A DNA stretch of 64,000 nt from Mycobacterium paragordonae (GCF_003614435.1 NZ_CP025546.1:5642001-5706000); one strand, 5' to 3'; positions 16,305 to 26,034 are shown, numbered from the stretch's first letter. Numbers and translations: made by a program. Notes: a model not told the origin generated them from the letters alone.

Positions 16305-18601
16305 TCGCGCACCACCTCATTCGGATTCTTGTCGGGCCGTAGCCCACGCCAGCTGGGCTGACGCAGCCGGTTGTCCGGAGTCCACTCGCTGTAGCGCACC
16401 TCGCCCACCAACGAAGGCCGCACAAAGGTAACGCCGCGGGCGTCTCGGGCGGGAAGCTTTGTACTGAACGGCGATTCGTCGGTGTGCAGCGGGGCCAGCG
16501 TCTTCTTGAGGTTCGCCAGGTCGCGATCGGTGAATCCGGTGCCGACCCGCCCGGCGAACTGCAATCCGTCGGGGCCGGGTATGCCGACGACCAGCGCGCC
16601 GATACCGCCGCCGCGGCCGCCCTCTCCCTGCCGCCACCCGCCGATGACGACTTCCTGGGTGTTCCAGTGCTTGTCCTTGATCCAGGACGCCGAGCGCCGG
16701 CCGGGCTGATAGGTCGAGTCCCGTTTCTTGGCGACCACGCCCTCCCAACCCTGCTTGGCCGAATACTGCAGTGCCTCGTCACCGTCACCGGGCAGCAGCT
16801 CGGGAACGATGAGATCACCTGCCTCGCCCAGGGTTTCCAGCAACCGCCGCCGATCGGAGTACTTGGCCCGCAGCAGCGAGCGGCCGTCCAGGTACAACAG
16901 GTCGAACGCCCAGAACTCGATGCGGGTGGCCCGCACCCGGTTCTGCATCTGGTGGAAGCTGGGCACACCGTGCTGGTCGAGCGCCACGACCTCGCCGTCG
17001 AGCACCACGTGATGATCGGCGAGATCCGCCGCCACCGAACGTAATTGCGGAAATTCGCCCGTGACGTCGCGCCCACTGCGGGACCGCAGTGCAAGGTCGC
17101 CGTGGTCGGCATTGACGAGCAGCCGGTAACCATCCCACTTACCTTCGAACGCCCACGGGCCCTTCTTCAGACCGGTGACCGATCCGTGGGTGGTGAGCAT
17201 CGGCGCGAGCCCGTCGAAATCGAAGACCTTCTGGTCTTTCATCCGGTGCGCCAGCCATTGGTCACCGTTGGTCTGAATCAGCGCGTAGCGTCCCGAGATC
17301 CGGTTGCCGTGCAGGGTGACGATGACCTCCCCTTTTTCCCGCCCCTTTTCCGGCCCGTCGCGGAACTTCTCGGTCTCATAGGTGCCGGCATCCCAGATGA
17401 TCACCTTGCCCGCACCGTACTCACCTTTGGGGATGGAGCCCTCGAAGCCGGCGTACTCCAGGGGGTGGTCTTCGGTGTGCACGGCCAGGTGGTTGACCGC
17501 CGTGGTCTCGGGCAGATTTTTCGGGATCGCCCAGGACACCAACACGCCGTCGCGCTCCAGCCGGAAGTCGTAGTGCAGCCGGCGTGCGTGGTGCTCCTGG
17601 ATGACGAACGTATTGTCGTGTCCGGTAGCGGGTTTCGCTCTTGGCACCGGCTCGGGAGTCTTGGACGCGTCGCGCATGCTGCGGTACTTGCTCAACCTGT
17701 CTGACACGGGGGCATCACGGTCGAGTTCGGCCAGCAGATCACCGTCGCGGGCCACCCGGTCCAGCACCTCGTCGTAGCTGAGTTGGCGCAGATCGGGGTC
17801 GTCGAGTTCCTCCCAGGTACGAGGCGCTGCGACCGTCGGATGTTCGCGCCCGCGCAGTGAATACGGCGCGATCGTGGTTTTCGCGCCGTTGTTCTGGCTC
17901 CAGTCCACGAACACCTTGCCGGCCCGCAGGCTTTTGGTCATCGTCGAGGTGACCAGCTTCGGCATCGTCTTTTCCAGTTGTTGCGCAACGCGTTTCGCCA
18001 GCACGCTGGCGCCGCGGCTACTCACCGGCTCGTCCAGCGGGCTGTAAAGGTGCAGACCCTTACTGCCACTGGTCAGCGGATAGGTCTGCAACCCGATGTC
18101 GGCGATCAGGTCCCGCACCTCCCGCGCCACGTCGGCCAGCTGCGCCATCGTCACGCCTTCGCCCGGGTCCAGGTCGAACACCAGCCGGGTCGCCGGGCCC
18201 GGCGCAAGGCTTTCCCCGGCCCGGGTCCACTCCGCGACGAATCGCCATTGCGGCACGTGCACTTCCAGTGCCGCCTGCTGCGCAATCCACGCCAGCCCGT
18301 CCACGCTGTCGATGATCGGGTACGTGGTGGTTCCGGAGCGGTGGCTGACGCTGGCGCGGGGCAACCAGTCCGGCGCTGAGGAAGCCAGTTGCTTCTCGAA
18401 GAACGAGTCGTGGTCCACACCGTTGGGCCAGCGTTTGCGGGTGGCGGGCCGTCCGGCGATGTGCGGCAGCATCACCGCGGCGATACCGGTGTAATAGTCG
18501 AAGATGTCGGCCTTGGTGGTCCCGGTGGCCGGGTAGAGCACTTTGTCGGCATTGGTCAGCTTGACCTGCTGCGACGATGACGACGGACCGGCCGTACCCA
18601 T
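16301..18601 (-). CDS. ligD: multifunctional DNA ligase D
   Basis: A 766-residue LigD with the mycobacterial domain order. The polymerase/primase domain comes first (residues about 10-290, catalytic DLD at 143-145 in VFDLDPGEG). The 3'-phosphoesterase domain follows (about 325-450, QEHHARRLHYDFRLERDG). The ATP-dependent ligase domain is last (about 465-766, adenylated Lys488 in EGKWDGYR). It repairs double-strand breaks with Ku by non-homologous end joining. The ATG at 18601 is favoured by homology and by TACGTT 7 nt upstream. It starts 24 bp from the divergent PfkB kinase ATG and heads an overlapping three-gene operon. Confidence 0.95.
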   Translation of the reverse strand: MGTAGPSSSSQQVKLTNADKVLYPATGTTKADIFDYYTGIAAVMLPHIAGRPATRKRWPNGVDHDSFFEKQLASSAPDWLPRASVSHRSGTTTYPIIDSVDGLAWIAQQAALEVHVPQWRFVAEWTRAGESLAPGPATRLVFDLDPGEGVTMAQLADVAREVRDLIADIGLQTYPLTSGSKGLHLYSPLDEPVSSRGASVLAKRVAQQLEKTMPKLVTSTMTKSLRAGKVFVDWSQNNGAKTTIAPYSLRGREHPTVAAPRTWEELDDPDLRQLSYDEVLDRVARDGDLLAELDRDAPVSDRLSKYRSMRDASKTPEPVPRAKPATGHDNTFVIQEHHARRLHYDFRLERDGVLVSWAIPKNLPETTAVNHLAVHTEDHPLEYAGFEGSIPKGEYGAGKVIIWDAGTYETEKFRDGPEKGREKGEVIVTLHGNRISGRYALIQTNGDQWLAHRMKDQKVFDFDGLAPMLTTHGSVTGLKKGPWAFEGKWDGYRLLVNADHGDLALRSRSGRDVTGEFPQLRSVAADLADHHVVLDGEVVALDQHGVPSFHQMQNRVRATRIEFWAFDLLYLDGRSLLRAKYSDRRRLLETLGEAGDLIVPELLPGDGDEALQYSAKQGWEGVVAKKRDSTYQPGRRSASWIKDKHWNTQEVVIGGWRQGEGGRGGGIGALVVGIPGPDGLQFAGRVGTGFTDRDLANLKKTLAPLHTDESPFSTKLPARDARGVTFVRPSLVGEVRYSEWTPDNRLRQPSWRGLRPDKNPNEVVRE

Positions 18602-18608
18602 ACGTCTC

Positions 18609-18618
18609 AACGTAACGT
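18609..18618. promoter_or_regulatory. overlapping divergent -10 boxes between ligD and pfkB-like gene
   Basis: TACGTT on the minus strand (18609-18614) lies 7 nt before the ligD ATG. TAACGT on the plus strand (18613-18618) lies 7 nt before the kinase ATG at 18626. The two hexamers share two bases, so both leaderless promoters would compete for the same DNA. Confidence 0.4.
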
Positions 18619-18625
18619 GTCAAGC

Positions 18626-19555
18626 ATGGCGCGTGGGCTGGTCATCGGTGAAGCCCTGATCGACATCGTCGAGGGGCGCTCCGAGCATGTCGGCGGCAGC
18701 CCGCTGAACGTCGCCGTCGGCCTGGCGAAGCTGGGCAGAGGTGTCGACTTCCTGACCCACATCGCCGACGACGTCCACGGCCGACAGATCGCTAGCTATC
18801 TGAAAAGTGCTGGCGTGCAACTGGTTCCGGGCAGCACCGATGCCGAGCACACCCCCACCGCGGTAGCCACCCTGGCGGACGACGGCTCGGCCACCTACGA
18901 GTTCGACCTGGACTGGCGACTCTCCGGCACCCCGCCCGTCCCGCCGCCGCTGTTCGTGCACACCGGATCCATCGCCGCCGTACGCGAGCCGGGCTGCCTG
19001 GCCGTCGCGGCACTGCTGGACGCCTACCGGGTGTCGGCGACCATCACCTTCGACCCCAACGTGCGCCCGTCGCTGATCGTCGACCGCGACCAGGCACGCG
19101 AACGCATCGACAAGCTGGTGGCCCGCGCCGACGTCGTCAAGGTTAGCGACGAGGACCTGCGCTGGCTGATGCCCGAGCGGGCGCCGCTCGACACGGCGCG
19201 CAGCTGGCTGGCCTGCGGACCTGCGATCGTGGCCGTCACGCAGGGCAGTCAGGGAGCGTCGGCCTTCTGCGCGGCCGGTGACACGGCGGTGCCCGCCAGG
19301 CCGGTCGACGTCGTCGACACCGTCGGCGCCGGCGACGCGTTCATGGTCGGACTGCTCGACACACTCTGGGAACTGGACCTGCTGGGTGGCGGCCGGCGCA
19401 ACCACCTACGCCGGATCGGGCTGCACACTCTGGCGTCGGCACTCGACGTCGCGACGACGGCGTCTGCGCTGACGGTCTCGCGCGCCGGTGCCGACCTACC
19501 AGACCGGGCCGCGCTGCAGGCAAGCACGTCCGGCCCGGCGGTGTCACCGGGTTAG
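18626..19555 (+). CDS. PfkB-family carbohydrate kinase (fructokinase-like)
   Basis: A 309-residue ribokinase-fold sugar kinase. The N-terminal signature GGSPLNVAVGLAKLG (near residue 22) binds the sugar, and the C-terminal DTVGAGDAFMVGLLD (near residue 233) holds the catalytic Asp and anion hole. It should phosphorylate a sugar such as fructose with ATP. The ATG at 18626 is chosen because of the -10 hexamer 7 nt upstream; GTG 18617 is an alternative. It lies between ligD and ku, where M. tuberculosis has none as I recall, and is co-directional with ku with a 28-nt gap. Confidence 0.85.
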   Translation: MARGLVIGEALIDIVEGRSEHVGGSPLNVAVGLAKLGRGVDFLTHIADDVHGRQIASYLKSAGVQLVPGSTDAEHTPTAVATLADDGSATYEFDLDWRLSGTPPVPPPLFVHTGSIAAVREPGCLAVAALLDAYRVSATITFDPNVRPSLIVDRDQARERIDKLVARADVVKVSDEDLRWLMPERAPLDTARSWLACGPAIVAVTQGSQGASAFCAAGDTAVPARPVDVVDTVGAGDAFMVGLLDTLWELDLLGGGRRNHLRRIGLHTLASALDVATTASALTVSRAGADLPDRAALQASTSGPAVSPG

Positions 19556-19571
19556 CCGGATACACACGGGG

Positions 19572-19577
19572 CATACT
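19572..19577 (+). promoter_or_regulatory. -10 box of ku (leaderless)
   Basis: CATACT ends 6 nt before the ku ATG at 19584 and no ribosome site is present. It deviates from TANNNT at the first base. Confidence 0.35.
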
Positions 19578-19583
19578 GACAAA

Positions 19584-20540
19584 ATGCGCTCCATCTGGAA
19601 GGGCTCGATCGCTTTCGGGCTCGTGAACGTGCCGGTCAAGGTGTACAGCGCCACCCAGGACCACGACATCAAGTTCCACCAGGTGCACGACAAGGACAAC
19701 GGACGCATCCGCTACAAACGCGTGTGCGAGGTGTGCGGAGAGGTCGTCGAATACAGTCACATCGCCCGGGCTTTCGAATCCGACGACGGCAAGAGCGTGA
19801 TCATCACCGACGACGACATCGCCACCCTGCCCGAGGAACGCAGCCGGGAGATCGAAGTGCTGGAGTTCGTTCCGGCCAGCGAGGTCGACCCGATGCTGTT
19901 CGACCGCAGCTACTTCCTGGAGCCGGATTCGAAATCCTCCAAATCGTATGTGCTGCTGGCCAAGACGCTCGCCGAGACGGATCGCATGGCGATCGTGCAC
20001 TTTTCCCTGCGCAACAAGACCCGGCTGGCTGCCTTACGGGTCAAGGATTTCGGCAAGCGCGACGTGATGGTGATTCATACCCTGTTGTGGCCGGACGAAA
20101 TCCGTGACCCGGACTTCCCGGTGCTGGACAAGGAAGTGGAGATCAAACCGGCCGAGCTGAAGATGGCGGGCCAGGTGGTCGAGTCGATGGCCGACGACTT
20201 CGACCCGGACCGCTACCACGACACCTACCAGGAACAGTTGCAGGAACTGGTCGACGCCAAACTCGAAGGCGAAGAAGCGTTTACGGTCGAGGAGCAACCG
20301 ACCGAACTCGACGAGACCGAAGATGTCTCCGATCTGCTCGCCAAACTCGAGGCCAGCGTGAAAGCGCGCTCGGGCGCGACGAAGGAGTCGGCCAAGAAGG
20401 AACCGGCCGACAAAGAACCGGCGAAAAAGGAACCAGCCAAGAAGGCACCCGCCAAAGCGGCGAAGAAAACGCCGGCCAAGAAAGCTCCGGCCAAGAAGTC
20501 TGCGGCCAAGAAGGCCGGCACCAAAGCCACCAGCAAATGA
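19584..20540 (+). CDS. ku: non-homologous end joining protein Ku
   Basis: A 318-residue bacterial Ku. The Ku core (residues about 1-255: [56 protein letters not shown]) forms the homodimeric ring that threads onto DNA ends and recruits LigD. The last 55 residues are a Lys/Ala/Pro tail built from repeated KKEPA and KKAPAK units, longer than in minimal Ku proteins; such tails bind DNA and modulate end mobility. The ATG at 19584 gives the canonical N-terminus. The next gene's signal peptide starts 48 nt after the stop. Confidence 0.95.
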   Translation: MRSIWKGSIAFGLVNVPVKVYSATQDHDIKFHQVHDKDNGRIRYKRVCEVCGEVVEYSHIARAFESDDGKSVIITDDDIATLPEERSREIEVLEFVPASEVDPMLFDRSYFLEPDSKSSKSYVLLAKTLAETDRMAIVHFSLRNKTRLAALRVKDFGKRDVMVIHTLLWPDEIRDPDFPVLDKEVEIKPAELKMAGQVVESMADDFDPDRYHDTYQEQLQELVDAKLEGEEAFTVEEQPTELDETEDVSDLLAKLEASVKARSGATKESAKKEPADKEPAKKEPAKKAPAKAAKKTPAKKAPAKKSAAKKAGTKATSK

Positions 20541-20587
20541 GCGTCCGGAGTAGGCTCATCGTGCTGCCGACCCCTCGAGGAGTTGCC

Positions 20588-21712
20588 GTGAAGTCCACTC
20601 GAACTCGCGTCGCGCTCAGCCTGCTGGTTGCCAGCGCACTGGTGTTGTCGGGATGTGGCGGCAATTCCGGGAAATCGGCGTCGTCGTCATCGAGTGCCGC
20701 ACCCGTCGTCCCGGTCAACTGCGGCGGCAAGAAGAAGATCCTCGCCGGCGGCTCCACCGCACAGAAGAACGCGATGGAACAGTTCGTCTACTCCTACATT
20801 CACGCCTGCCCAGGCCACACCCTGGACTACGCCGCCAACGGCTCGGGCGCCGGCATGAAGGCCTTTCTCGGCAACGAAACAGACTTCGCCGGCTCCGACT
20901 CCCCGATGAATCCCGACAAGGGCGAACCGGACCGGGCCCGCGAGCGGTGCGGCTCGCCGGCATGGGACATTCCCGTCGTCTTCGGCCCGATCGCGGTGAC
21001 CTACAACATCAACGGGGTCAATGCGCTGAGCCTGGACGGACCCACCATCGCCAAGATCTTCAACGGCGCGATCACCAAATGGGACGACCCGGCCATCAAA
21101 GCCCTGAACCAGAGCACCAACCTGCCGCCCACGCCGATCCACGTCGTGTTCCGCGGCGACCAGTCCGGCACCACCGACAACTTCCAGCGCTATCTCGATG
21201 CCGCCTCCAACGGCGCCTGGGGCAAAGGCGCGGGACAGGCGTTCAACGGGGGTGTCGGTGAAGGCGCTGCCGGCAACGACGGCACGTCACAGGCCATGAA
21301 ACGAACCGACGGGTCAATTACCTACAACGAATGGTCTTTCGCGGTGGGGCACCAGTTGAACATGGCCCAGGTCATCACCTCGGCCGGCCCGCAGGCGGTG
21401 TCGATCAGTGCCGAGACGGTGGGCAAGACGATCGCCGGGGCCACCTTCAAACCCGGCAGCGATACCAACGACCTGATTGTCGACACCTCGTCCTTCTACA
21501 AGCCGACTCAGTCCGGCGCCTACCCGATCGTGTTGGTCACCTACGAGATCGTCTGCTCCAAATATCCAGACACCCCGACGGGTCAGGCGGTTAAGGCGTT
21601 CATGCAAGCCACAATTGGCGACGGCCAGGTCGGCTTGGATGAGTACGGATACATCCCACTGCCGAATTCGTTCCAATCCAAATTGGTGCCGGTCGTCAAC
21701 GCAATCACGTGA
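20588..21712 (+). CDS. pstS2: phosphate-binding lipoprotein PstS2
   Basis: A 374-residue periplasmic phosphate-binding lipoprotein. The signal peptide ([23 protein letters not shown]) ends in the lipobox LSGC, so the mature Cys near residue 21 is lipid-anchored. Phosphate-loop features follow: [10 protein letters not shown], the SDSPM motif and [15 protein letters not shown]. The GTG at 20588 is preferred because GAGGAG lies 5 nt upstream and it places the signal peptide correctly. An ATG at 20537 overlaps the ku stop but would prepend 17 charged residues. By position it corresponds to Rv0932c, followed by pknD. The pstB-pstS1-pstC1-pstA2 genes that lie next to it in M. tuberculosis are missing. 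Confidence 0.9.
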   Translation: MKSTRTRVALSLLVASALVLSGCGGNSGKSASSSSSAAPVVPVNCGGKKKILAGGSTAQKNAMEQFVYSYIHACPGHTLDYAANGSGAGMKAFLGNETDFAGSDSPMNPDKGEPDRARERCGSPAWDIPVVFGPIAVTYNINGVNALSLDGPTIAKIFNGAITKWDDPAIKALNQSTNLPPTPIHVVFRGDQSGTTDNFQRYLDAASNGAWGKGAGQAFNGGVGEGAAGNDGTSQAMKRTDGSITYNEWSFAVGHQLNMAQVITSAGPQAVSISAETVGKTIAGATFKPGSDTNDLIVDTSSFYKPTQSGAYPIVLVTYEIVCSKYPDTPTGQAVKAFMQATIGDGQVGLDEYGYIPLPNSFQSKLVPVVNAIT

Positions 21713-21887
21713 CCGGCGGCCGCCGGGACACGTTGCGTCACCAACGGTTCCACCGCGGGCCGTGACTGTCATTGGCCAGCAACGGATTTCGACGCGTACA
21801 ATCTGTCGGCAACAAGCCGGTCCCAGGGCGCACCGTTACTCACTCGTGATTCAAAATTCATGCTGAGTCGCCGGATTTTGTTGTGTG

Positions 21888-21901
21888 CCTCCTCTAGGAG
21901 G
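21888..21901 (+). promoter_or_regulatory. palindrome CCTCCTctAGGAGG hiding a strong ribosome site
   Basis: A perfect 6-bp inverted repeat contains AGGAGG, an ideal Shine-Dalgarno sequence. Seven nt later comes GTG TGT TAA, a two-codon frame. The pknD start is 70 nt further on with its own GAAGGGA. The role is unknown: a sequestered ribosome site, an operator, or the relic of a gene start. Confidence 0.35.
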
Positions 21902-21971
21902 ATTTACCGTGTGTTAACCAACAGTTTCAGCGCGACCGCGCCGGTGGCGTCGGGCGAAGGGAGCATCGACG

Positions 21972-24095
21972 GTGACCAACACCGGGTCGGAATCGCGGGT
22001 TGGGTCACGCTTTGGGCCCTACCTACTTGTGCGTCTGATCGGACGCGGCGGCATGGGCGAGGTCTACGAGGCTGAAGACACCCGCAAGCAACGCGTGGTG
22101 GCACTCAAGCTCATCTCGACCCAGTACTCGAACAACCCGGTTTTCCGGTCCCGGATGCAGCGCGAAGCCGACATCGCCGGCCGGTTGACCGAGCCGCACA
22201 TCGTGCCGATTCATGACTACGGCGAACTCGAGGGACACTTCTATGTGGAGATGCGCCTGATCGACGGCGTGTCGCTACGGTCCATGTTGACGCAGTTCGG
22301 GCCGATGAGCCCGGCTCGGACGGTGGCCATCGTCCGGCAGGTCGCGGCGGCGCTCGACGCCGCGCACGCCAGCGGCATCACCCACCGTGACGTCAAGCCG
22401 GAGAACATCCTGATCGCCCAGAACGACTTCGCCTATCTGGTCGATTTCGGAATTGCTAAAGCGGCGCACGACCCCAATCTGACGCAGAGCGGGATGGCCG
22501 TCGGGACCTACAACTACATGGCTCCCGAGCGGTTCACCGGCGACGAAGTCACGTATCGGGCCGACATCTACGCGCTGGCCTGCGTGCTGGGCGAGTGTCT
22601 GACCGGGGCACCGCCCTACCGTGCGGACAGCGTCGAGCGCCTGATCGCTTCGCACCTGATGGAGCCGATCCCGCGACCGAGCGTGATCCGGCCGGGCCAG
22701 GTACCCGCAGCGCTCGACAACGTGATCGCCAAGGGCATGGCGAAGAACCCCAATGACCGCTACATGACCGCCGGCGATCTGGCCATCGCCGCGCATGAGG
22801 CGCTCAGCACGCCTGATCAGCGCCAGGAGGCCACCATCCTGCGCCGGGGCGACAACGAGACGTTGATGCTTCCTGCAGTTGATCCCGGTGCGGGCGGTTG
22901 GTCGAGCCAGGGCGGTTCTGGTTCCTACCCGAGCAGCCCCGCGACGATGCGGGCACCGGTTCCGCCCTTCCGCACGGGCGACGAGACGATGGCGCAACCA
23001 CTGCCCTCAAACACGGGCGGCTGGCGGGAGAGGCCGCAGAGCACCTCCGATCAGTTCACCCAGGCCGCCCCGATTCCCGCCGCGGGGTGGGCCAGTCACC
23101 CCGGCGTCGCCAATCCCTCGGGACCGGTCCCCATGGGCCCCCCGCCCTACCAACAGCATTCCCAACCACACCCGACCACGCCCCCGGCACCGCCACCGAA
23201 GCCGAAGAAGTCACGCAAGGCGCTGATCATCGGAGCGGCGGCCGCGGCCGTGCTGCTGGTCGTGATCGCTGCCACCGCGTTCTTCCTCACCCGGCCCGAC
23301 GGCAACGGGTCGTCGACGCAGAACGCGTCCGGACAGCAGGTGATGCCGTTCAACGGCCTGAACTTCCGCTTCGCCCCGGGCGGGGTCGCGGTCGACCCCA
23401 GCGGCACCGTATACGTCACCAACCAGACCATGTACGGCCGCGTGATAACGCTGCCGGACGGATCCACATCGCCGACGGTCAAGCCGTTCAACGGACTGTA
23501 CGAACCGCAGGGCATCGCCGTGGACGGCGCCGGCAAGATCTACGTCAGCGACTTCAACAACCGGGTGGTAGCGCTGGCGGGCGGGTCCAACAACCAGGTG
23601 GTGCTGCCCTTCAACGGGCTCAACTACCCCGAGGGTGTCGCGGTGGACCCGCAGGGCAACGTCTACGTCGCCGACCGTGGCAACAACCGGGTGCTCAAGC
23701 TGGCGGCGGGCAGCAACACGCAGACCGAGTTGCCGTTCAACGGCCTAAAGAACCCCGACGGGGTGGCCGTGGACAGCGACGGCAACATCTACGTCACCGA
23801 CACCGACAACAACCGGGTGCTTAAGCTGGATGCCGGGACCAGCAACCAGTCCGAGCTGCCTTTCACCGGCATGAGCGCGCCGTGGGGCATCACCGTCGAC
23901 GGGGCCGGCAACGTCTACGTCACCGAGCACGACAACAACGTGGTGGCAAAGTTGCCGGCCGGCGCGACCGCCTCGGTCGAACTGCCGTTCAACGGCCTGA
24001 ACACCCCGTTGTCGGTGGCCGTTGACAAGAAGGGCAGCGTCTACGTCGCCGACCGCGGCAATGGCCGGGTGTTGCGCCTTCCGCCCGGCTCGTGA
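21972..24095 (+). CDS. pknD: Ser/Thr protein kinase PknD with NHL beta-propeller sensor
   Basis: A 707-residue transmembrane kinase. The Hanks-type kinase domain spans residues 15-280 with GRGGMGEVYEA, Lys46 in VVALKLI, catalytic HRD (Asp140) and DFG (Asp158). A Pro-rich juxtamembrane linker of about 130 residues precedes one membrane helix near 420 (ALIIGAAAAAVLLVVIAATAFF). The extracytoplasmic part has six NHL repeats (GVAVDxxGNVYVADxxNNRV), a beta-propeller that would bind an extracellular ligand. The linker makes it longer than the roughly 664-residue M. tuberculosis protein. GTG 21972 follows GAAGGGA. Beside pst genes, it probably links phosphate status to phosphorylation signalling. It converges on pstA1. 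Confidence 0.95.
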   Translation: MTNTGSESRVGSRFGPYLLVRLIGRGGMGEVYEAEDTRKQRVVALKLISTQYSNNPVFRSRMQREADIAGRLTEPHIVPIHDYGELEGHFYVEMRLIDGVSLRSMLTQFGPMSPARTVAIVRQVAAALDAAHASGITHRDVKPENILIAQNDFAYLVDFGIAKAAHDPNLTQSGMAVGTYNYMAPERFTGDEVTYRADIYALACVLGECLTGAPPYRADSVERLIASHLMEPIPRPSVIRPGQVPAALDNVIAKGMAKNPNDRYMTAGDLAIAAHEALSTPDQRQEATILRRGDNETLMLPAVDPGAGGWSSQGGSGSYPSSPATMRAPVPPFRTGDETMAQPLPSNTGGWRERPQSTSDQFTQAAPIPAAGWASHPGVANPSGPVPMGPPPYQQHSQPHPTTPPAPPPKPKKSRKALIIGAAAAAVLLVVIAATAFFLTRPDGNGSSTQNASGQQVMPFNGLNFRFAPGGVAVDPSGTVYVTNQTMYGRVITLPDGSTSPTVKPFNGLYEPQGIAVDGAGKIYVSDFNNRVVALAGGSNNQVVLPFNGLNYPEGVAVDPQGNVYVADRGNNRVLKLAAGSNTQTELPFNGLKNPDGVAVDSDGNIYVTDTDNNRVLKLDAGTSNQSELPFTGMSAPWGITVDGAGNVYVTEHDNNVVAKLPAGATASVELPFNGLNTPLSVAVDKKGSVYVADRGNGRVLRLPPGS

Positions 24096-24142
24096 CCCGG
24101 CACGTCCCGCTCGTGAGCCGGGTCACCGACTCTTGAGCCGGG

Positions 24143-25054
24143 TCAGCGCCGCCGGGTAGCCAGGAACCGCATCCCCGCCGCCGACAGGTTGATGACGGCG
24201 ACCATGATGATCAGGGTCAGCGCCGCTCCCCAGACGCGCAGGAATCCAGCGTGTTCGGGGTTGGTGAGTTCGGTGTAGATCAGCAGCGGCAGCGAAGCCA
24301 TGTTGCCGTTGAAAATGTCGTAGTTGATCGATCGGCTGTAACCCACCAGCACCAGCACCGGCGCGGTCTCACCGATCACCCGGGCGACCGCGAGCAACAC
24401 CCCGGAGATGATGCCCGGCGTCGCGATGGGCGCCACGATCCGCACGATCGTCTTCCACTTGGGAACGCCCAGCGCATAACTCGCTTCGCGTAACTCGTCG
24501 GGTACCAGCCGCAGCATCTCCTCGGTGGAGCGCACCACCACCGGCAACATCAGCAGCACCAGCGCCAACGACACCGCGAAGGCGCTCTGCTGCAACCCGA
24601 GCGTGGCGATCCAGAGGCTGAAGATGAACAGGGCGGCCACGATCGACGGCACCCCGGCCAGCACGTCCACCATGAACGTCGTCACCCGCGCCAGCCGGCT
24701 GGTCCCGTATTCGACCAGATAAACCGCGGTCATCAGCCCCAGCGGCACCGCGATGACCGCCGCCACGCCGGCCTGCACCACAGTCCCGTACAGGGCCTGG
24801 TACACCCCGCCGGTGAACTCCTCGGGCAGCACGCCCCGCAGCGAGTGCGTCCACCAGTCCATCTGCACGACCGCATGCCAGCCGCGCGCGATCACCACCG
24901 CCAGCAGCCAGACCAACGGCACCAACGCGATCAGAAACGACGCTACGAAGAAGCCGGTCGCGACGTTGTTCGTGATCCGGCGACGCAGGCTGAGGTGGCG
25001 GTACAGCATCGCCTTGACCGGCTGTTCGAGCGCGGTGGCACTGATCTGGGTCAC
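24143..25054 (-). CDS. pstA1: phosphate ABC transporter permease PstA1
   Basis: A 303-residue inner-membrane permease with about six helices. The EAA coupling loop ([23 protein letters not shown]) contacts the ATPase, and [13 protein letters not shown] is typical of PstA. The GTG at 25054 overlaps the pstC2 stop (GTGA), which sets the start; a longer open frame extends upstream only because it runs through pstC2 in another frame. It forms the phosphate channel with PstC2. No pstB ATPase follows; the next gene is convergent pknD, 47 nt away. Confidence 0.92.
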   Translation of the reverse strand: MTQISATALEQPVKAMLYRHLSLRRRITNNVATGFFVASFLIALVPLVWLLAVVIARGWHAVVQMDWWTHSLRGVLPEEFTGGVYQALYGTVVQAGVAAVIAVPLGLMTAVYLVEYGTSRLARVTTFMVDVLAGVPSIVAALFIFSLWIATLGLQQSAFAVSLALVLLMLPVVVRSTEEMLRLVPDELREASYALGVPKWKTIVRIVAPIATPGIISGVLLAVARVIGETAPVLVLVGYSRSINYDIFNGNMASLPLLIYTELTNPEHAGFLRVWGAALTLIIMVAVINLSAAGMRFLATRRR

Positions 25055-26022
25055 CCGTTGACCTTTCCGCCGGCGATCGCGCGTGCCGCGGCATTGACCA
25101 TGAAGGTGAGCACGAACAACGCGAAGCCTGCCGAAATGTATGCCCCAGTCGGCAGCGGCGCACTGAATTCCGATGCGGCAGAAGCAATTTTGGAGGCGAA
25201 TGTGTAGCCGCCGTCGAACAGCGACCAATTCCCCGCCTTGGCGGCCGACCGCAGGATGATCAGCACTGCCACGGTTTCGCCCAGCGCGCGCCCCAAACCC
25301 AGCATGGAGGCCGCGATCACGCCGCTGCGACCGAACGGCAGCACGGTCATCCGTATCACTTCCCACTTCGTGGCGCCCAGTGCCTGCGCGGCTTCGATCT
25401 GCATCGGCGGGGTCTGGCGGAACACCTCCCGCGACACCGAAGTGACGATCGGCAGGATCATCACCGCCAACACGATGCCCGCGGTGAAGATCGTGCCGCC
25501 GCCGGCCAGCGAGACGTTGCCGCTCTTGAACAGAAACAGCCACCCCAGGTTTTTGTTCAGCACCGTGGCGAGCGGCAGCAGCTTCGGCGCCAGCACGAAG
25601 ATCCCCCACAAGCCGAAGATGATGGACGGAACCGCGGCCAGCAGATCGACCATCGCCCCGAACGGCCGGGCCAGCCGCTTCGGGGCGTATTGGGTGATGA
25701 ACACGGCGATACCAACCGCGATCGGTACCGCCAGCGCCAAGGCAGTGATCGAACTGAGCACGGTGACCATGAACAGATCGCGGATGCCGAAGGCCAGCTT
25801 GTTGGCGGAGGTGTCGAACTGCGCGCTGGTGAAGAAGTTGGCCTGGTTCGCCTGCAGCGACGGAATCGCCTTGATCAGCAGGAACACCGCGATCAGCAGG
25901 ATCGCGATCACGATGGTGCTCCCCGCCGCCGCGGCGACCAGCCGGAACAGGCGGTCCGCCCGCCTCGCCGCGTGCGCGTCTACCTCCGCTAGCGCATGCT
26001 TTGCTAGCGGGGCTTTGACCAC
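25051..26022 (-). CDS. pstC2: phosphate ABC transporter permease PstC2
   Basis: A 323-residue permease subunit with an N-terminal helix ([26 protein letters not shown]) and five further helices. The EAA loop reads [22 protein letters not shown], and [14 protein letters not shown] is a PstC signature. The GTG at 26022 has TGAGG upstream. The gene follows pstS3 by 12 nt and overlaps pstA1 by 4 nt, so the three form one operon for high-affinity phosphate uptake. Confidence 0.92.
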   Translation of the reverse strand: MVKAPLAKHALAEVDAHAARRADRLFRLVAAAAGSTIVIAILLIAVFLLIKAIPSLQANQANFFTSAQFDTSANKLAFGIRDLFMVTVLSSITALALAVPIAVGIAVFITQYAPKRLARPFGAMVDLLAAVPSIIFGLWGIFVLAPKLLPLATVLNKNLGWLFLFKSGNVSLAGGGTIFTAGIVLAVMILPIVTSVSREVFRQTPPMQIEAAQALGATKWEVIRMTVLPFGRSGVIAASMLGLGRALGETVAVLIILRSAAKAGNWSLFDGGYTFASKIASAASEFSAPLPTGAYISAGFALFVLTFMVNAAARAIAGGKVNG

Positions 26023-26034
26023 GTGAACCTCAGA

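Noticed and set aside
20537-20587. ATG overlapping the ku stop as the pstS2 start
   Set aside because: It would put charged residues before the signal peptide; GTG 20588 has a better ribosome site and gives a normal lipoprotein signal.
25055-25609. Upstream extension of pstA1 to 488 residues
   Set aside because: It would run through pstC2 in another frame; the GTGA overlap at 25051-25054 marks the real start.
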